This document shows, piece by piece, positions 1-7,923 of a stretch of DNA of 9,784 bases. Location: NCBI GenBank assembly GCA_039715055.1, contig JBDLID010000113.1, positions 1 through 9,784 on the forward strand, in the 5' to 3' direction. A program made the translations under genes and the position numbers. Under the pieces are notes generated by a model. It was not told the DNA's origin. It searched no databases and was given only the letters and a program-made list of their open reading frames with translations. How positions within the stretch are numbered: the stretch's first letter is position 1; each line of letters begins with the position of its first letter. This stretch comes from JBDLID01 sp039715055. Lineage in GTDB: Bacteria > Desulfobacterota > Desulfobulbia > Desulfobulbales > Desulfocapsaceae.

Positions 1-889
1 GCTTCTGGGCCCCTACTCCTCGGGACTTACAGGCAGCATCATGCCTCTGCTGGAAGAAAACAGCTTCCCGCTCCTGGCCTCAGGAGCCGCCTCAGACAAC
101 CTGTGGCAGCAGGGATACCGTTATCTGTTTGGAATCTTCAGCCCGGCAAGCCGCTACGCGGTCGGATTCCTTGAGATGATTGCAATGAAAGACATGACCC
201 GCCTGGCCATTGTCTCAGCCGATGACTCGTTTTCCACCGTGATGGCCGCTGGAACCAAAAAGTGGGCCGAGCGGTTCGGCCTGGAGGTCATCATGAAACT
301 GGGCTTTAAAAAAGGGACACGGGACCTGACGGCCATTGCCCAGAAACTGGCACCCGCCAAAGTGGACGCGCTGGTTGTATGCGGCCATTTCAACGAGGCC
401 CTGGACATGCGCCTGGCCCTGAAAAAAACAAACTATCAGCCCAAGGCCTATTTTGCCTCAATCGGTCCGGCCATGCAGAAGTACCGGGATATGCTGGGGG
501 AAGATGCCGAACTTTCTTTTTCCTCATCCCAATGGGAACCCAGTCTGACCTACAGGCCGGAAGACAAAAAGGTTTTTCTCCTTCCCTTCCGGGAGAAGTA
601 CGGCGTAGAGCCATCGTATCATGCCGCTGATGCCTTTGCCGCCGGCCAGATCCTTGCCGCGGCAGTGGAAAAGGCCGGGACTCTGGATCGTAAAAAGATC
701 CGGGATACCCTGTCATCCATGAACTATGTGTCTATTATCGGACGCTACGGTGTAGACAAGACCGGCCTGCAAACCCGCCATTTTCCAATTAACATCCAGT
801 GGCAGCAGGGCACCAAAAAAATTGTCTGGCCTGAAGAGCTGTCAACCGCTCAACCTCAGTTCAGTTCCCCTGTCCCTGCGGCCAAATAA
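1..889 (+). CDS. Periplasmic branched-chain amino acid/amide-type solute-binding protein (LivK-like), 5' truncated
   Basis: The reading frame is open from base 2 to a TAA at 887-889, so the gene starts outside the window; the ATG at 41 is internal. The 295 visible residues begin with LLGPYSSGLTGSIMPLLEE, a typical early segment of the periplasmic binding protein type 1 fold (Peripla_BP_6), where residues around GPYSSG contact ligand. A second-lobe pattern follows (TRLAIVSADDSFSTVMAAG, later YHAADAFAAGQILAAAVEKAG), then the usual C-terminal end. The signal peptide would lie upstream and cannot be seen. Family members bind amino acids, amides or other small carboxylates in the periplasm and usually deliver them to an ABC importer. 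No permease or ATPase gene follows; a hybrid histidine kinase does, 102 bp downstream with no terminator between. A sensory role with that kinase is therefore possible (inference). The ligand cannot be predicted. Family assignment is strong; function as transport or sensing protein is open. Confidence -1.
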   Translation, partial: LLGPYSSGLTGSIMPLLEENSFPLLASGAASDNLWQQGYRYLFGIFSPASRYAVGFLEMIAMKDMTRLAIVSADDSFSTVMAAGTKKWAERFGLEVIMKLGFKKGTRDLTAIAQKLAPAKVDALVVCGHFNEALDMRLALKKTNYQPKAYFASIGPAMQKYRDMLGEDAELSFSSSQWEPSLTYRPEDKKVFLLPFREKYGVEPSYHAADAFAAGQILAAAVEKAGTLDRKKIRDTLSSMNYVSIIGRYGVDKTGLQTRHFPINIQWQQGTKKIVWPEELSTAQPQFSSPVPAAK

Positions 890-991
890 CAACACAACAG
901 GGATACCATATCCAATGTTGCCGGGACAGGTCCTTGAAAAATTGACAGGACAGCAACCAGACTCCACTCACATTCACCCCATTGTCTGCAA
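890..991 (+). other. Spacer between binding-protein and kinase genes, no terminator seen
   Basis: This 102-bp gap has no GC-rich hairpin followed by a T run, so read-through from the binding-protein gene into the kinase gene is likely. A TTGACA hexamer occurs at 942-947, but no acceptable -10 hexamer lies 16-18 bp downstream (CACTCA at 17 bp). A separate kinase promoter is therefore not supported. No purine-rich ribosome-binding site sits close to the kinase ATG at 992. Confidence -1.
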
Positions 992-2929
992 ATGACATCA
1001 ACCAGCACATTCACCAGGCGCCTGGCCTTTAAAATTATCAGCCCGATCATTCTGATCATAGCTACCCTGGCCATTGTTCTGTTTCTCATGTTCAACTCGA
1101 TGATCACTGCTATTGTTCATGATAATGCCGCCAATGACATGGAAGGGCTGGCCCATGATGTCTTTGCCATCTGTGACCAGGGGTTGGAGGATCTTGCCCG
1201 AAAGGGGCAGTCAGGTAATCCGGTAGCGCTGAGAATCAAGAAGGCATTGACCGTGGGACTGATAGAGGATTTCATCCGTGCCGAACGCCTTGTCGGTCTT
1301 ATCCTCGATAACGACCGTGAGATATGGCGTTCAAAGGAATTCCCCCGGCTGGACAGCGATAGATGGCTGCGCCTGCCGTCAAATAAGACGGTCACCTGGA
1401 ATGATGACACCTCTGAACTGTATGTCTATTCCATACAGTTTGAACCGTGGGACAGAAAAATTGTTCTTGCCAGAAACCAGCAGGAATATTCCCAGCCTGT
1501 TCAACAGCTGCACACCTTCTTTATATCCATGGGGATCCTGATGCTTCTTGGCATTGTTATCCTGTTTTTTTACCTGTACCGCAACGTCCATCGTCCGCTG
1601 GGGGCGATCATTGATGATGTGAGAAAAAACCACACTCCAGGTTACAGCGGGGTTGTTGAGTTTGAATTTCTTGCCCAGCGTATCGGACTCATGATGCACT
1701 CGCTGAAAGAAAAAACCGAACAGGCCGAACAGGCCAACCAGGCCAAATCCATATTTCTGGCAAACATGAGCCACGAAATCCGTACGCCGATGAATGGTAT
1801 TATCGGAATGACCCGCCTTGCCCTGGATTCCGAATTGAATCAGGAGCAGCAGAAATATCTCAACAACATCAAGGTCTCGGCAGACGGTCTCCTTGGCCTC
1901 CTCAATGACATCCTGGATTTTTCCAAGATAGAGGCCGGCCAGCTGCTGCTGGAAAACTACAATTTCAACCTGCTGACCATGCTGGACAACATTACATCGA
2001 TGATGACTTTTGGTGCTGAAGAAAAAGGGCTTACGATGTCCATGCAGTATGACCCGGCCGACCTGCCCGTATTTGTCCGTGGTGATGAGCTTCGTTTGCG
2101 GCAGATTCTGGTGAACCTTATCGGTAACGCCATCAAGTTCACCCAGCAAGGCTCCATCACCCTACAGGTTGTTCAAAAAGCTGTGAAGACGGGACACCCC
2201 ACGCTCCACTTCACGGTGACGGATACAGGTATCGGCATTCCACCGGCCAAACAGGCGGCTGTCTTCTCCAGTTTCAGTCAGGCCGATTCGTCAACGACTC
2301 GAGAATTCGGTGGTACCGGACTCGGCCTGACCATCAGCAGGCAACTGGTCGAAATGATGGGCGGCCGGATCTGGTGCGAGAGTATCGAAGGGAGCGGTAC
2401 CAGTTTTCACTTTACCGTGGCTCTTGAGCCCGGGGAGGAACAGAAGGTAATCAAACAACCGGACAGGCTGGAGTCAACGGTAACCAACCTGTCCATTCTC
2501 CTGGTGGAAGACAATGAAATGAACCGCGATCTGGCCGGCATGATTCTTGAGCAAGACGATCACCGGGTGTTGACCGCGGAAAATGGCCTGCAGGGCCTGG
2601 AGATGCTAGGCAACCAGGATGTCGACATCATCCTGATGGATGTCAATATGCCGGTCATGGACGGCCTGACAGCCACTCGTATTATCCGGTCCGGTGAGAC
2701 CGGTCTGGGCCTGGCCGATTTTGACCTCCCGCAGTCACTGATGGAAAAGCTTGAAAAGTGCTGTCGCGGGAAACATGTTCCCATTACGGCCATGACCGCC
2801 AATGCCATGGAAGGTGACCGGGAGAAATGTCTGGCCGCGGGAATGGACCACTACCTGACCAAACCCATTGCCCCAAATGCGATAAGGGCTCTGTTTTCAG
2901 ATATTTTTCAATCAGGTGGTGATAGTTAA
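992..2929 (+). CDS. Membrane hybrid sensor histidine kinase (HisKA-HATPase-REC)
   Basis: The 645-residue protein has a membrane segment at about 15-36, a periplasmic region at about 38-174, and a second membrane segment at about 176-196. A short degenerate HAMP-like/coiled-coil linker (to about 250) follows, then a HisKA domain with the motif NMSHEIRTPMNG (phosphoacceptor H261). The ATPase domain has an N box around ILVNLIGNAIKF (372-383), G1 DTGIG (411-415) and G2 GGTGLGL (440-446). A C-terminal receiver domain carries D507, phosphoacceptor D550 (LMDVNMPVMDG), T599 and K624, so all key residues are present. The periplasmic region resembles a Cache/PDC-type sensor (a stretch like LVGLILDNDREIWRS), which is an inference. 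There is no output domain, so the phosphate would go to a separate Hpt protein or regulator. The receiver has an extra loop of about 25 residues at roughly 567-595. The start is the only ATG in frame after the upstream stop at 935-937, but it lacks a clear Shine-Dalgarno. It is probably co-transcribed with the preceding binding-protein gene. Confidence -1.
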   Translation: MTSTSTFTRRLAFKIISPIILIIATLAIVLFLMFNSMITAIVHDNAANDMEGLAHDVFAICDQGLEDLARKGQSGNPVALRIKKALTVGLIEDFIRAERLVGLILDNDREIWRSKEFPRLDSDRWLRLPSNKTVTWNDDTSELYVYSIQFEPWDRKIVLARNQQEYSQPVQQLHTFFISMGILMLLGIVILFFYLYRNVHRPLGAIIDDVRKNHTPGYSGVVEFEFLAQRIGLMMHSLKEKTEQAEQANQAKSIFLANMSHEIRTPMNGIIGMTRLALDSELNQEQQKYLNNIKVSADGLLGLLNDILDFSKIEAGQLLLENYNFNLLTMLDNITSMMTFGAEEKGLTMSMQYDPADLPVFVRGDELRLRQILVNLIGNAIKFTQQGSITLQVVQKAVKTGHPTLHFTVTDTGIGIPPAKQAAVFSSFSQADSSTTREFGGTGLGLTISRQLVEMMGGRIWCESIEGSGTSFHFTVALEPGEEQKVIKQPDRLESTVTNLSILLVEDNEMNRDLAGMILEQDDHRVLTAENGLQGLEMLGNQDVDIILMDVNMPVMDGLTATRIIRSGETGLGLADFDLPQSLMEKLEKCCRGKHVPITAMTANAMEGDREKCLAAGMDHYLTKPIAPNAIRALFSDIFQSGGDS

Positions 2930-2960
2930 TCACAGATCGAAGCCGCTGCAGAAGAGCCTC

Positions 2961-3848
2961 CTACAAAGCCGCTCTGGCGGCCTTGGTCAGCCTCCAGAAC
3001 TCGTTCACCTGCGGTTTTTCCATACTCCTGCGCCCGGCACAGATACCAATCACAAAGGGCGCCAGCTCATCGGGCCGCTGCAGCACCTCAACCTGATCTC
3101 TGACCGGACTCTTTTCCAGCACCAGTTCCGGAACCACTCCGACACCAAAGCCCAGGCTGACCATGGCGATAATCGCCTCGTTGCCGGCCACCTCGGCATA
3201 GATGTTGGGCACAATTTTTCGTTGCTGCAGCCAGTGATCCAGTCGTTCCCGACCGAGCCCGAACTCCGCCATGACCTGAGGGGTTCTGTTCCAGTCAATC
3301 TCCTTGTTCCTGAAAACTACAATTTCCGGAAAACTTCGCGGCCCGATACAGACCAGCGGGGTCTCCATGATTGCCATGGAAATAAGGCGTTCGGGAAACG
3401 GGTCGGGCAGGGCGGCAATAACCATATCGAACTCCCGGTTTTCGAGACGCTCCAGGGCCAGGGCTGCGTCTCCGGTGGCAAGCTTGATATGAACCCGAGG
3501 GTGGGCGGAACGAAAATCCTCAAGGATGGCCGGAAGAATGGAATAGGCCGCTGTGACTGAACAGTAGAGGGAAAGCTCACCTGTCAATTCATCCTCACAG
3601 GACAGCTGGTTCTGCATCTGCTCCCAGCGGTTGAGAACATCATCGGCATATTCACGGAAAATTCTTCCTGCCGCAGTGAGCTCCACCGAACGGTTGTCCC
3701 GGTAAAAAAGTGGTTCCCCCACCTCTTCTTCCAGGCGCTGGATCGTCCTTGTCAGCGTCGAAGGAGTTACATGACAACTCCTGGCACTCTTGCCAAAATG
3801 AAGGGTCATTGCCAGGTGTTTAAAGAGCTTCAGCTCCCTTGTATCCAT
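2961..3848 (-). CDS. ilvY: LysR-family transcriptional regulator IlvY
   Basis: This 295-residue protein is close in length and sequence to E. coli IlvY (about 297). The N-terminal winged helix-turn-helix (about 1-60) contains HFGKSARSCHVTPSTLTR and IQRLEEEVGEPLFYRDNR, closely following the IlvY pattern. The effector domain has CSVTAAYSILP (96-106), IKLATGDAA (121-129) and GNEAIIAMVSLGFGVGVVPE (222-241), all IlvY-like. In E. coli, IlvY activates ilvC when it binds acetolactate or acetohydroxybutyrate and represses its own gene. I chose the ATG at 3846-3848 because it is preceded by AGGGGAG and gives the MDTRELKLF start that matches IlvY. An in-frame upstream start at 3899 would add 17 residues with no family support. 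The gene converges on the kinase gene (31 bp between stop codons, no convincing terminator) and diverges from the moxR operon. Its expected target, ilvC, lies 4.3 kb away rather than next to it. Confidence -1.
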   Translation of the reverse strand: MDTRELKLFKHLAMTLHFGKSARSCHVTPSTLTRTIQRLEEEVGEPLFYRDNRSVELTAAGRIFREYADDVLNRWEQMQNQLSCEDELTGELSLYCSVTAAYSILPAILEDFRSAHPRVHIKLATGDAALALERLENREFDMVIAALPDPFPERLISMAIMETPLVCIGPRSFPEIVVFRNKEIDWNRTPQVMAEFGLGRERLDHWLQQRKIVPNIYAEVAGNEAIIAMVSLGFGVGVVPELVLEKSPVRDQVEVLQRPDELAPFVIGICAGRRSMEKPQVNEFWRLTKAARAAL

Positions 3849-3852
3849 ATTG

Positions 3853-3859
3853 CTCCCCT
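3853..3859 (-). promoter_or_regulatory. Ribosome-binding site of ilvY
   Basis: On the minus strand this reads AGGGGAG, four bases before the ATG at 3848. It supports the 295-residue start over the longer in-frame candidate at 3899. Confidence -1.
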
Positions 3860-3870
3860 GATATCTTGTA

Positions 3871-3899
3871 TTGATACGGGCGTCGATCACTGCGCCCAA
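3871..3899 (-). promoter_or_regulatory. Possible ilvY promoter
   Basis: On the minus strand TTGGGC (3894-3899) and TATCAA (3871-3876) are separated by 17 bp, a moderate sigma-70 match about 20 bp upstream of the ilvY start. An imperfect dyad TGAT-N10-ATCA (3872-3889) overlaps it and could be a LysR-type binding site for autoregulation. This is a by-eye match and is weak evidence. Confidence -1.
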
Positions 3900-3958
3900 G
3901 GCCGGTCATGCCGACTCCCATTTCTGGACATCTGTTTTTTTAACAACTATGATCAAGG

Positions 3959-3987
3959 TTGACAAACCCGCAAAGTCATAACGTAAT
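3959..3987 (+). promoter_or_regulatory. Possible promoter of the moxR operon
   Basis: A perfect TTGACA (3959-3964) is followed after 17 bp by CGTAAT (3982-3987, four of six matches to TATAAT). Transcription would start near 3994, giving a short leader before the ATG at 4007. The TTG of the -35 box is also in frame with the gene, but using it as a start codon would place translation initiation upstream of the transcript start. Confidence -1.
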
Positions 3988-4006
3988 CCTCAACAGACAG
4001 AGACAA

Positions 4007-4933
4007 ATGAGTAACCATCATGAGTTAATTGAAAAAATATTTGCCCGGATTGACCGGGTGATTTTAGGCAAACGGGAACAGGTCCAGCTTGCCCTCTGTT
4101 GTCTCTTTGGTCGCGGCCATCTCCTCATTGAGGATATCCCCGGCATCGGGAAAACAACGCTGGCCAAGGTACTGGCTGAAATCCTCGGCCTGGATTTCCG
4201 CCGCATCCAGTGCACCAGCGACATGCTGCCCGGCGACATCCTCGGTGTCTCAGTCTTTGAGCAGGAGAGCGGAACGTTCACCTTTCACCCGGGACCGATC
4301 TTCACCCAGGTACTGCTCTCCGATGAAATCAACCGCACCACCCCCAAGACCCAGAGCGCCCTGCTTGAGGCCATGGAAGAGCGACAGGTCACCATTGAGG
4401 GCAAGACCCGCCCCCTTGAGTCGCCTTTTTTCGTCATAGCCACTCTCAACCCCCTGGAGCAAGCCGGTACCTTTGCCCTGCCGGAATCACAGCTCGACCG
4501 TTTCTTGTTCCGCATCAAACTGGGCTACCCGGATCGTTCGTCAGAGTTTAAGCTCCTGCGTGAGGGCGGCGTTGATCGACAACGGGAAAACATAGAGCCG
4601 CTTCTCACCCCCGAAGAAGTGCTCCACTTCCAGCAGCTGGTGGATAAAGTCCATGTCTCCGACACCCTGGTCCACTATATCCAGGATATTCTCGAGTATA
4701 CCCGCAGCTCACACAATTTTCATACCGGCCTCTCCCCCCGGGCCGGCCTCTCGCTTGCCAGGGCCGCCCAATCCTGGACATTTGTCAACGGCCGCGACTT
4801 CTGTCTGCCCGAAGATGTCCAGAAGGTGCTCCCCTTTGTCACAGCTCACCGGCTGCACCGGATTGATAATCAAGCCGAAATGACCCCGGACGAACTCATG
4901 GGCCTTCTTCTCACCGTTCCTGTTCCTCCATGA
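4007..4933 (+). CDS. MoxR-family AAA+ ATPase
   Basis: The 308-residue protein is a typical MoxR ATPase of normal length. Walker A is PGIGKTT (45-51), Walker B is LLSDEINR (103-110, acidic pair D106/E107), sensor 1 is in ATLNP (145-149, N148), the arginine finger region is LDRFLFRI (R165), and sensor 2 is in LSPRAGLSL (R245). These residues predict ATP binding and hydrolysis in a cytoplasmic ring. MoxR proteins act as chaperone-like ATPases in maturation or remodelling of partner proteins, often together with DUF58 and VWA-domain proteins; the substrate here is unknown. I chose the ATG at 4007; an in-frame TTG at 3959 would add 16 residues but coincides with a -35 box. The gene ends in an ATGA overlap with the DUF58 gene, which indicates translational coupling. 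It is the first gene of a three-gene operon divergent from ilvY. Confidence -1.
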   Translation: MSNHHELIEKIFARIDRVILGKREQVQLALCCLFGRGHLLIEDIPGIGKTTLAKVLAEILGLDFRRIQCTSDMLPGDILGVSVFEQESGTFTFHPGPIFTQVLLSDEINRTTPKTQSALLEAMEERQVTIEGKTRPLESPFFVIATLNPLEQAGTFALPESQLDRFLFRIKLGYPDRSSEFKLLREGGVDRQRENIEPLLTPEEVLHFQQLVDKVHVSDTLVHYIQDILEYTRSSHNFHTGLSPRAGLSLARAAQSWTFVNGRDFCLPEDVQKVLPFVTAHRLHRIDNQAEMTPDELMGLLLTVPVPP

Positions 4934-5895
4934 AAAGCCCTGTTGCCCGTCTTGCCGAGCTCTTCGGAAAACGGACATTCAACATGACTCGCCTCCCGTT
5001 ACCCTGTATACTCAGCCGGCGCTTTACCATCCTGCCCACCCGCCACGGCTGGATATTTTTTGCCATTGTGCTCGCCATCCTGTTCGGCTCAACAAATCAC
5101 AACATCAACCTTGGCTTTATCCTGGCCTTTCTCATCGCCGGGATGTCGTTTGTCTCTCTCATCCACTCGTATCGAAACCTTAGCGGCCTCACCCTGCTGT
5201 CAGCCCGGGCTGAGCCGGTTTTTGCCAGCCAGATGGCCTCTTTTAAACTGGGCCTGAAAAACCCGGGTCCGGCCAAGTGGTCCCTGACCTGCAAATTCAA
5301 CCAGTCAGAGAACCAGACAACCATTGACCTGGAGGATGGTGAAAAAAAGAGCATCACCCTCTGTCACTCCGCAGATCAAAGAGGGTTGCTGAAACCACCT
5401 GCCATCGTCCTGTCCTCGACCTACCCGCTCGGTCTCTTCAGACTGCAATACAGGCTGCTGCCTGACATCTCCTGCCTGGTCTACCCCGCTCCTGTGGCAG
5501 GCCCCCCGATAACAAGCCATGAGCTGACAAGTGAAGATGGGGAAGGCCAGCACAGCGGTCCGGGAGTAGATGATTTCTCCGGCCTGAAGAACTATCAGCC
5601 GGGAGACCAGATCCAGCACCTTGCCTGGAAATCATTTTCCCGGGGACACGGCCTGCAGACTAAACTCTTTGAAGGCCAGAGAGGCAGCAGCATTTACCTG
5701 AAGCTGACAACGCTTCCGGGACGAGACATTGAATGGAAACTCTCCAGGCTCTGCCATATGATTCTCCAGGCCGAGTCACGCCAGCAGACTTATGGGCTCA
5801 AGGTTGGGTCCCATGTCATCGAACCTGCTGCAGGAGGTCTCCACAAAAAACAGTGCCTCCAGAAACTCGCCCTCTACGGCCGGGAGGAGAAGTGA
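4930..5895 (+). CDS. DUF58 membrane protein, MoxR partner
   Basis: The protein has 321 residues. Two membrane segments at about 40-54 and 58-78 form a hairpin, with the family pattern LPTRHGW before the first and NINLGFILAFLIAGMSFVSL through the second. A cytoplasmic part follows, with DUF58 landmarks STYPLGLFR (163-171), VYPAP (184-188) and the core motif YQPGDQIQHLAWKSFSRG (222-239). In related proteins this core reads like GDxxxxIxWxxxAR; here the usual alanine-arginine appears as FSR. The biochemical role of DUF58 is not established; its gene constantly accompanies moxR, which suggests a physical or functional partnership. The start ATG overlaps the moxR stop (ATGA) and has no Shine-Dalgarno of its own, so re-initiation is likely. 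A second in-frame ATG at 4984 would remove 18 residues and cannot be excluded. The stop codon overlaps the start of the downstream transglutaminase gene. Confidence -1.
   Translation: MKSPVARLAELFGKRTFNMTRLPLPCILSRRFTILPTRHGWIFFAIVLAILFGSTNHNINLGFILAFLIAGMSFVSLIHSYRNLSGLTLLSARAEPVFASQMASFKLGLKNPGPAKWSLTCKFNQSENQTTIDLEDGEKKSITLCHSADQRGLLKPPAIVLSSTYPLGLFRLQYRLLPDISCLVYPAPVAGPPITSHELTSEDGEGQHSGPGVDDFSGLKNYQPGDQIQHLAWKSFSRGHGLQTKLFEGQRGSSIYLKLTTLPGRDIEWKLSRLCHMILQAESRQQTYGLKVGSHVIEPAAGGLHKKQCLQKLALYGREEK
5882..5889 (+). promoter_or_regulatory. Ribosome-binding site of the transglutaminase gene
   Basis: GGGAGGAG lies five bases before the ATG at 5895, inside the end of the DUF58 gene. It is a near-ideal Shine-Dalgarno and decides the start; the same frame is open back to 5733, which would otherwise add 54 residues overlapping the DUF58 gene. 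Confidence -1.
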
Positions 5896-7886
5896 TGTCA
5901 GGCAACCACCGTCCGCTGCCGATCCTTGCCGTGGTGGTGGTCTGCACCCTGCCTCACTTCTTCAACGTTATCCTCTGGGTGGCCTTTGTCTGCCTGCTCC
6001 TCTGGGGGTATTGCGCAGGGATCGCCTACAGGGACTGGAAAAAACCGGCCAGAAATGTCACCCGAGTCCTTGTCGTACTCCTTGCCGCCCTCACCTTCAT
6101 TACCCATGAGGGACTTTCCGTGGAGGCCTTTATAGCCCTGCTGGCCCTGATGATTTCCATCCGCCTCCTGGAAGATCAGGAGCGAAAAGACCGGATGATT
6201 ACAGTCATCCTCTGTTATTTTCTCATAGTTGCCGGGCTTCTCTTCAATGATTCCATCATTGCAACGCTCTATATGCTGTTTGCTGTTTTCTGCACCACCA
6301 CAGCAATGATTCATATCAATCTCCCCCAAAGAGGTCTGCTCCAGGCATCAAAGCTGTCAGCCACACTCCTGGCTCAGGCTGCGCCGGTCATGCTGATCAT
6401 GTTCCTGGTATTTCCGAGAATCCAGGGCGGCATCTGGGCCAAAAATCCGCTGAGTTCCGCCCGCACCGGGTTTTCTGATGAGATCGCCTTTGGTCAGGTC
6501 GCAAGCCTCGCCCAAAGCAGTGATGTGGCCTTCCGCGTTGAATTTGATAAAATCATACCGCCCGGAAACCAACTCTACTGGCGGGCAATTGTTCTCTGGG
6601 AATTTGACGGCATCACCTGGCGCAGGGGTAAACGACGCCAGTGGAGTCCCCCATCGCTGGACAAAACAGCTCAGCAGGTCACTTACACCATCACCCTGGA
6701 ACCGCATAACCAGCACTGGCTGGTTACCCTTGAACTTCCAGCCGAGCTTGATGTACGACGGACCTGGCTGCTTTCCGACTACTCAGCGTATATCTGGCGA
6801 CCGGTTACCCAGCGAATCGCCTACAAAGGGACTTCCCTTCTCACCGACGCTTCCCTGTCCACAACACAATCCCTGGCAAGAGGCCTCCAGCTGCCTGCCG
6901 GTGGGAACCCTCTGGCCAGAAAACTTGGTGAGGCGTTGAAGGCCAGAGCTCAAAGCCCAGAGGATATCATTGGCCTCGGCCTGGATTACTTCAAGGAGAA
7001 TGACTTTGTCTACACCACCTCACCGGGGACACTGGTCACTCCAGACTTTCTTAAAAAAAACAAGTCAGCAGACCTGGTTGATCGTTTTCTTTTTGACAGC
7101 CGCCGGGGATTCTGTGAGCATTTTGCCTGCTCATTTGCCTTTCTCATGAGAGCCGCAGGTATTCCTGCCCGGATCATTGGCGGTTACCAGGGAGGTACGA
7201 CCAACCGATACGGCGGCTACCAGATTGTACGCCAATCCGACGCCCATGCCTGGTGTGAAGTCTGGCTGGCCGACCGCGGCTGGATTCGTGTGGATCCAAC
7301 TGCCGCCGTTGCCCCCCAGCGGATACTGGGCGCAACCGGCGAAAACCTCCTATCCGAAAAAAACAACCGTTTCTGGTCACTTTTCAAATTCCAGGGACTC
7401 CAGGAACTGCTGGAACCGCTGACCGCCGGTTGGGATCTCATCAACAGCCGCTGGAACCGCCTCGTCATGGGCTACTCCGTCAATGAGCAGGTCAATCTCT
7501 ACTCCCGTCTGGGAATCCGGCTCCAGCGAAGAGGAGATGTTCCCCTTCGCCTCGGCCTCTTTCTCGTCATCACCCTGCCCCTTCTCCTCCTGATCGGCTA
7601 TCTCATTTCCCGCCGGAAAAAGTTGAGCGGGGACAGGACAAGTGCCTGCTGGCTGGAGTTCTGTGATAAACTGGGCAGGATCGATCTTGGAAGATCCCCA
7701 TCCCAGGGACCATGGGACTACATGAACTATCTCCACAAAAAACGGCCTGACCTTGACCCGGAAGTACACAAAATCGTTAGGTCCTATATTTCACTGCGCT
7801 ATGACAACCGTATCCAGGACGAAGAACTCAGCCGCCTGGAAAAACTCATCAAACAGTTCAGGCCTCCCAGGCAACCCGAGCTGTAG
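5895..7886 (+). CDS. TgpA-like membrane transglutaminase (DUF3488 / transglutaminase core / DUF4129)
   Basis: The 663-residue protein begins with about six membrane segments (roughly 8-40, 55-70, 76-91, 102-137 as two, 153-174), the TgpA N-terminal (DUF3488) region. A large extracytoplasmic portion follows, ending in a transglutaminase-like core. The predicted catalytic triad is C407 in RRGFCEHFACSFAFLMRAAG, H451 in SDAHAWCEVW and D467 in RVDPTA. A last membrane segment (about 551-571) is followed by a cytoplasmic tail resembling DUF4129 (about 584-655). TgpA of Pseudomonas aeruginosa is essential and has its transglutaminase domain in the periplasm; its substrate is unknown, as it would be here. 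All triad residues are present, so an active cysteine enzyme (transglutaminase, protease or amidase chemistry) is expected. The TGATG overlap and strong ribosome-binding site couple it to DUF58. No convincing terminator follows; only a weak AT-rich hairpin lies near 7889-7908. Confidence -1.
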   Translation: MSGNHRPLPILAVVVVCTLPHFFNVILWVAFVCLLLWGYCAGIAYRDWKKPARNVTRVLVVLLAALTFITHEGLSVEAFIALLALMISIRLLEDQERKDRMITVILCYFLIVAGLLFNDSIIATLYMLFAVFCTTTAMIHINLPQRGLLQASKLSATLLAQAAPVMLIMFLVFPRIQGGIWAKNPLSSARTGFSDEIAFGQVASLAQSSDVAFRVEFDKIIPPGNQLYWRAIVLWEFDGITWRRGKRRQWSPPSLDKTAQQVTYTITLEPHNQHWLVTLELPAELDVRRTWLLSDYSAYIWRPVTQRIAYKGTSLLTDASLSTTQSLARGLQLPAGGNPLARKLGEALKARAQSPEDIIGLGLDYFKENDFVYTTSPGTLVTPDFLKKNKSADLVDRFLFDSRRGFCEHFACSFAFLMRAAGIPARIIGGYQGGTTNRYGGYQIVRQSDAHAWCEVWLADRGWIRVDPTAAVAPQRILGATGENLLSEKNNRFWSLFKFQGLQELLEPLTAGWDLINSRWNRLVMGYSVNEQVNLYSRLGIRLQRRGDVPLRLGLFLVITLPLLLLIGYLISRRKKLSGDRTSACWLEFCDKLGRIDLGRSPSQGPWDYMNYLHKKRPDLDPEVHKIVRSYISLRYDNRIQDEELSRLEKLIKQFRPPRQPEL

Positions 7887-7923
7887 ACCTTTTTCTCCGA
7901 AAAACCTTATCGTTACAAATCAT

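Noticed and set aside
942..947. TTGACA before the kinase gene as a promoter
   Set aside because: No acceptable -10 hexamer is found at 16-18 bp, so it is probably chance.
1379..2149. Open frame of 256 codons on the minus strand
   Set aside because: It lies entirely antisense to the kinase HisKA/ATPase coding region, its translation shows no recognizable domain, and the plus-strand gene has all expected motifs.
2968..2981. GCCGC-TCTG-GCGGC hairpin at the end of ilvY
   Set aside because: It lies inside the last ilvY codons and has no T run on either strand, so it does not look like a bidirectional terminator.
2916..3560. Open frame of 214 codons on the plus strand
   Set aside because: It is antisense to ilvY, whose protein matches its family along the full length; the translation is low in hydrophobic structure and has no family signal.
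3959..4006. TTG start that would extend the MoxR protein by 16 residues
   Set aside because: The TTG is part of a TTGACA -35 candidate and the extra residues do not resemble MoxR N-termini; the ATG at 4007 gives the usual start.
7889..7908. Hairpin TTTTTC-TCC-GAAAAA after the transglutaminase gene
   Set aside because: The stem is AT-rich and short, and no T run follows it, so it is not a convincing intrinsic terminator.
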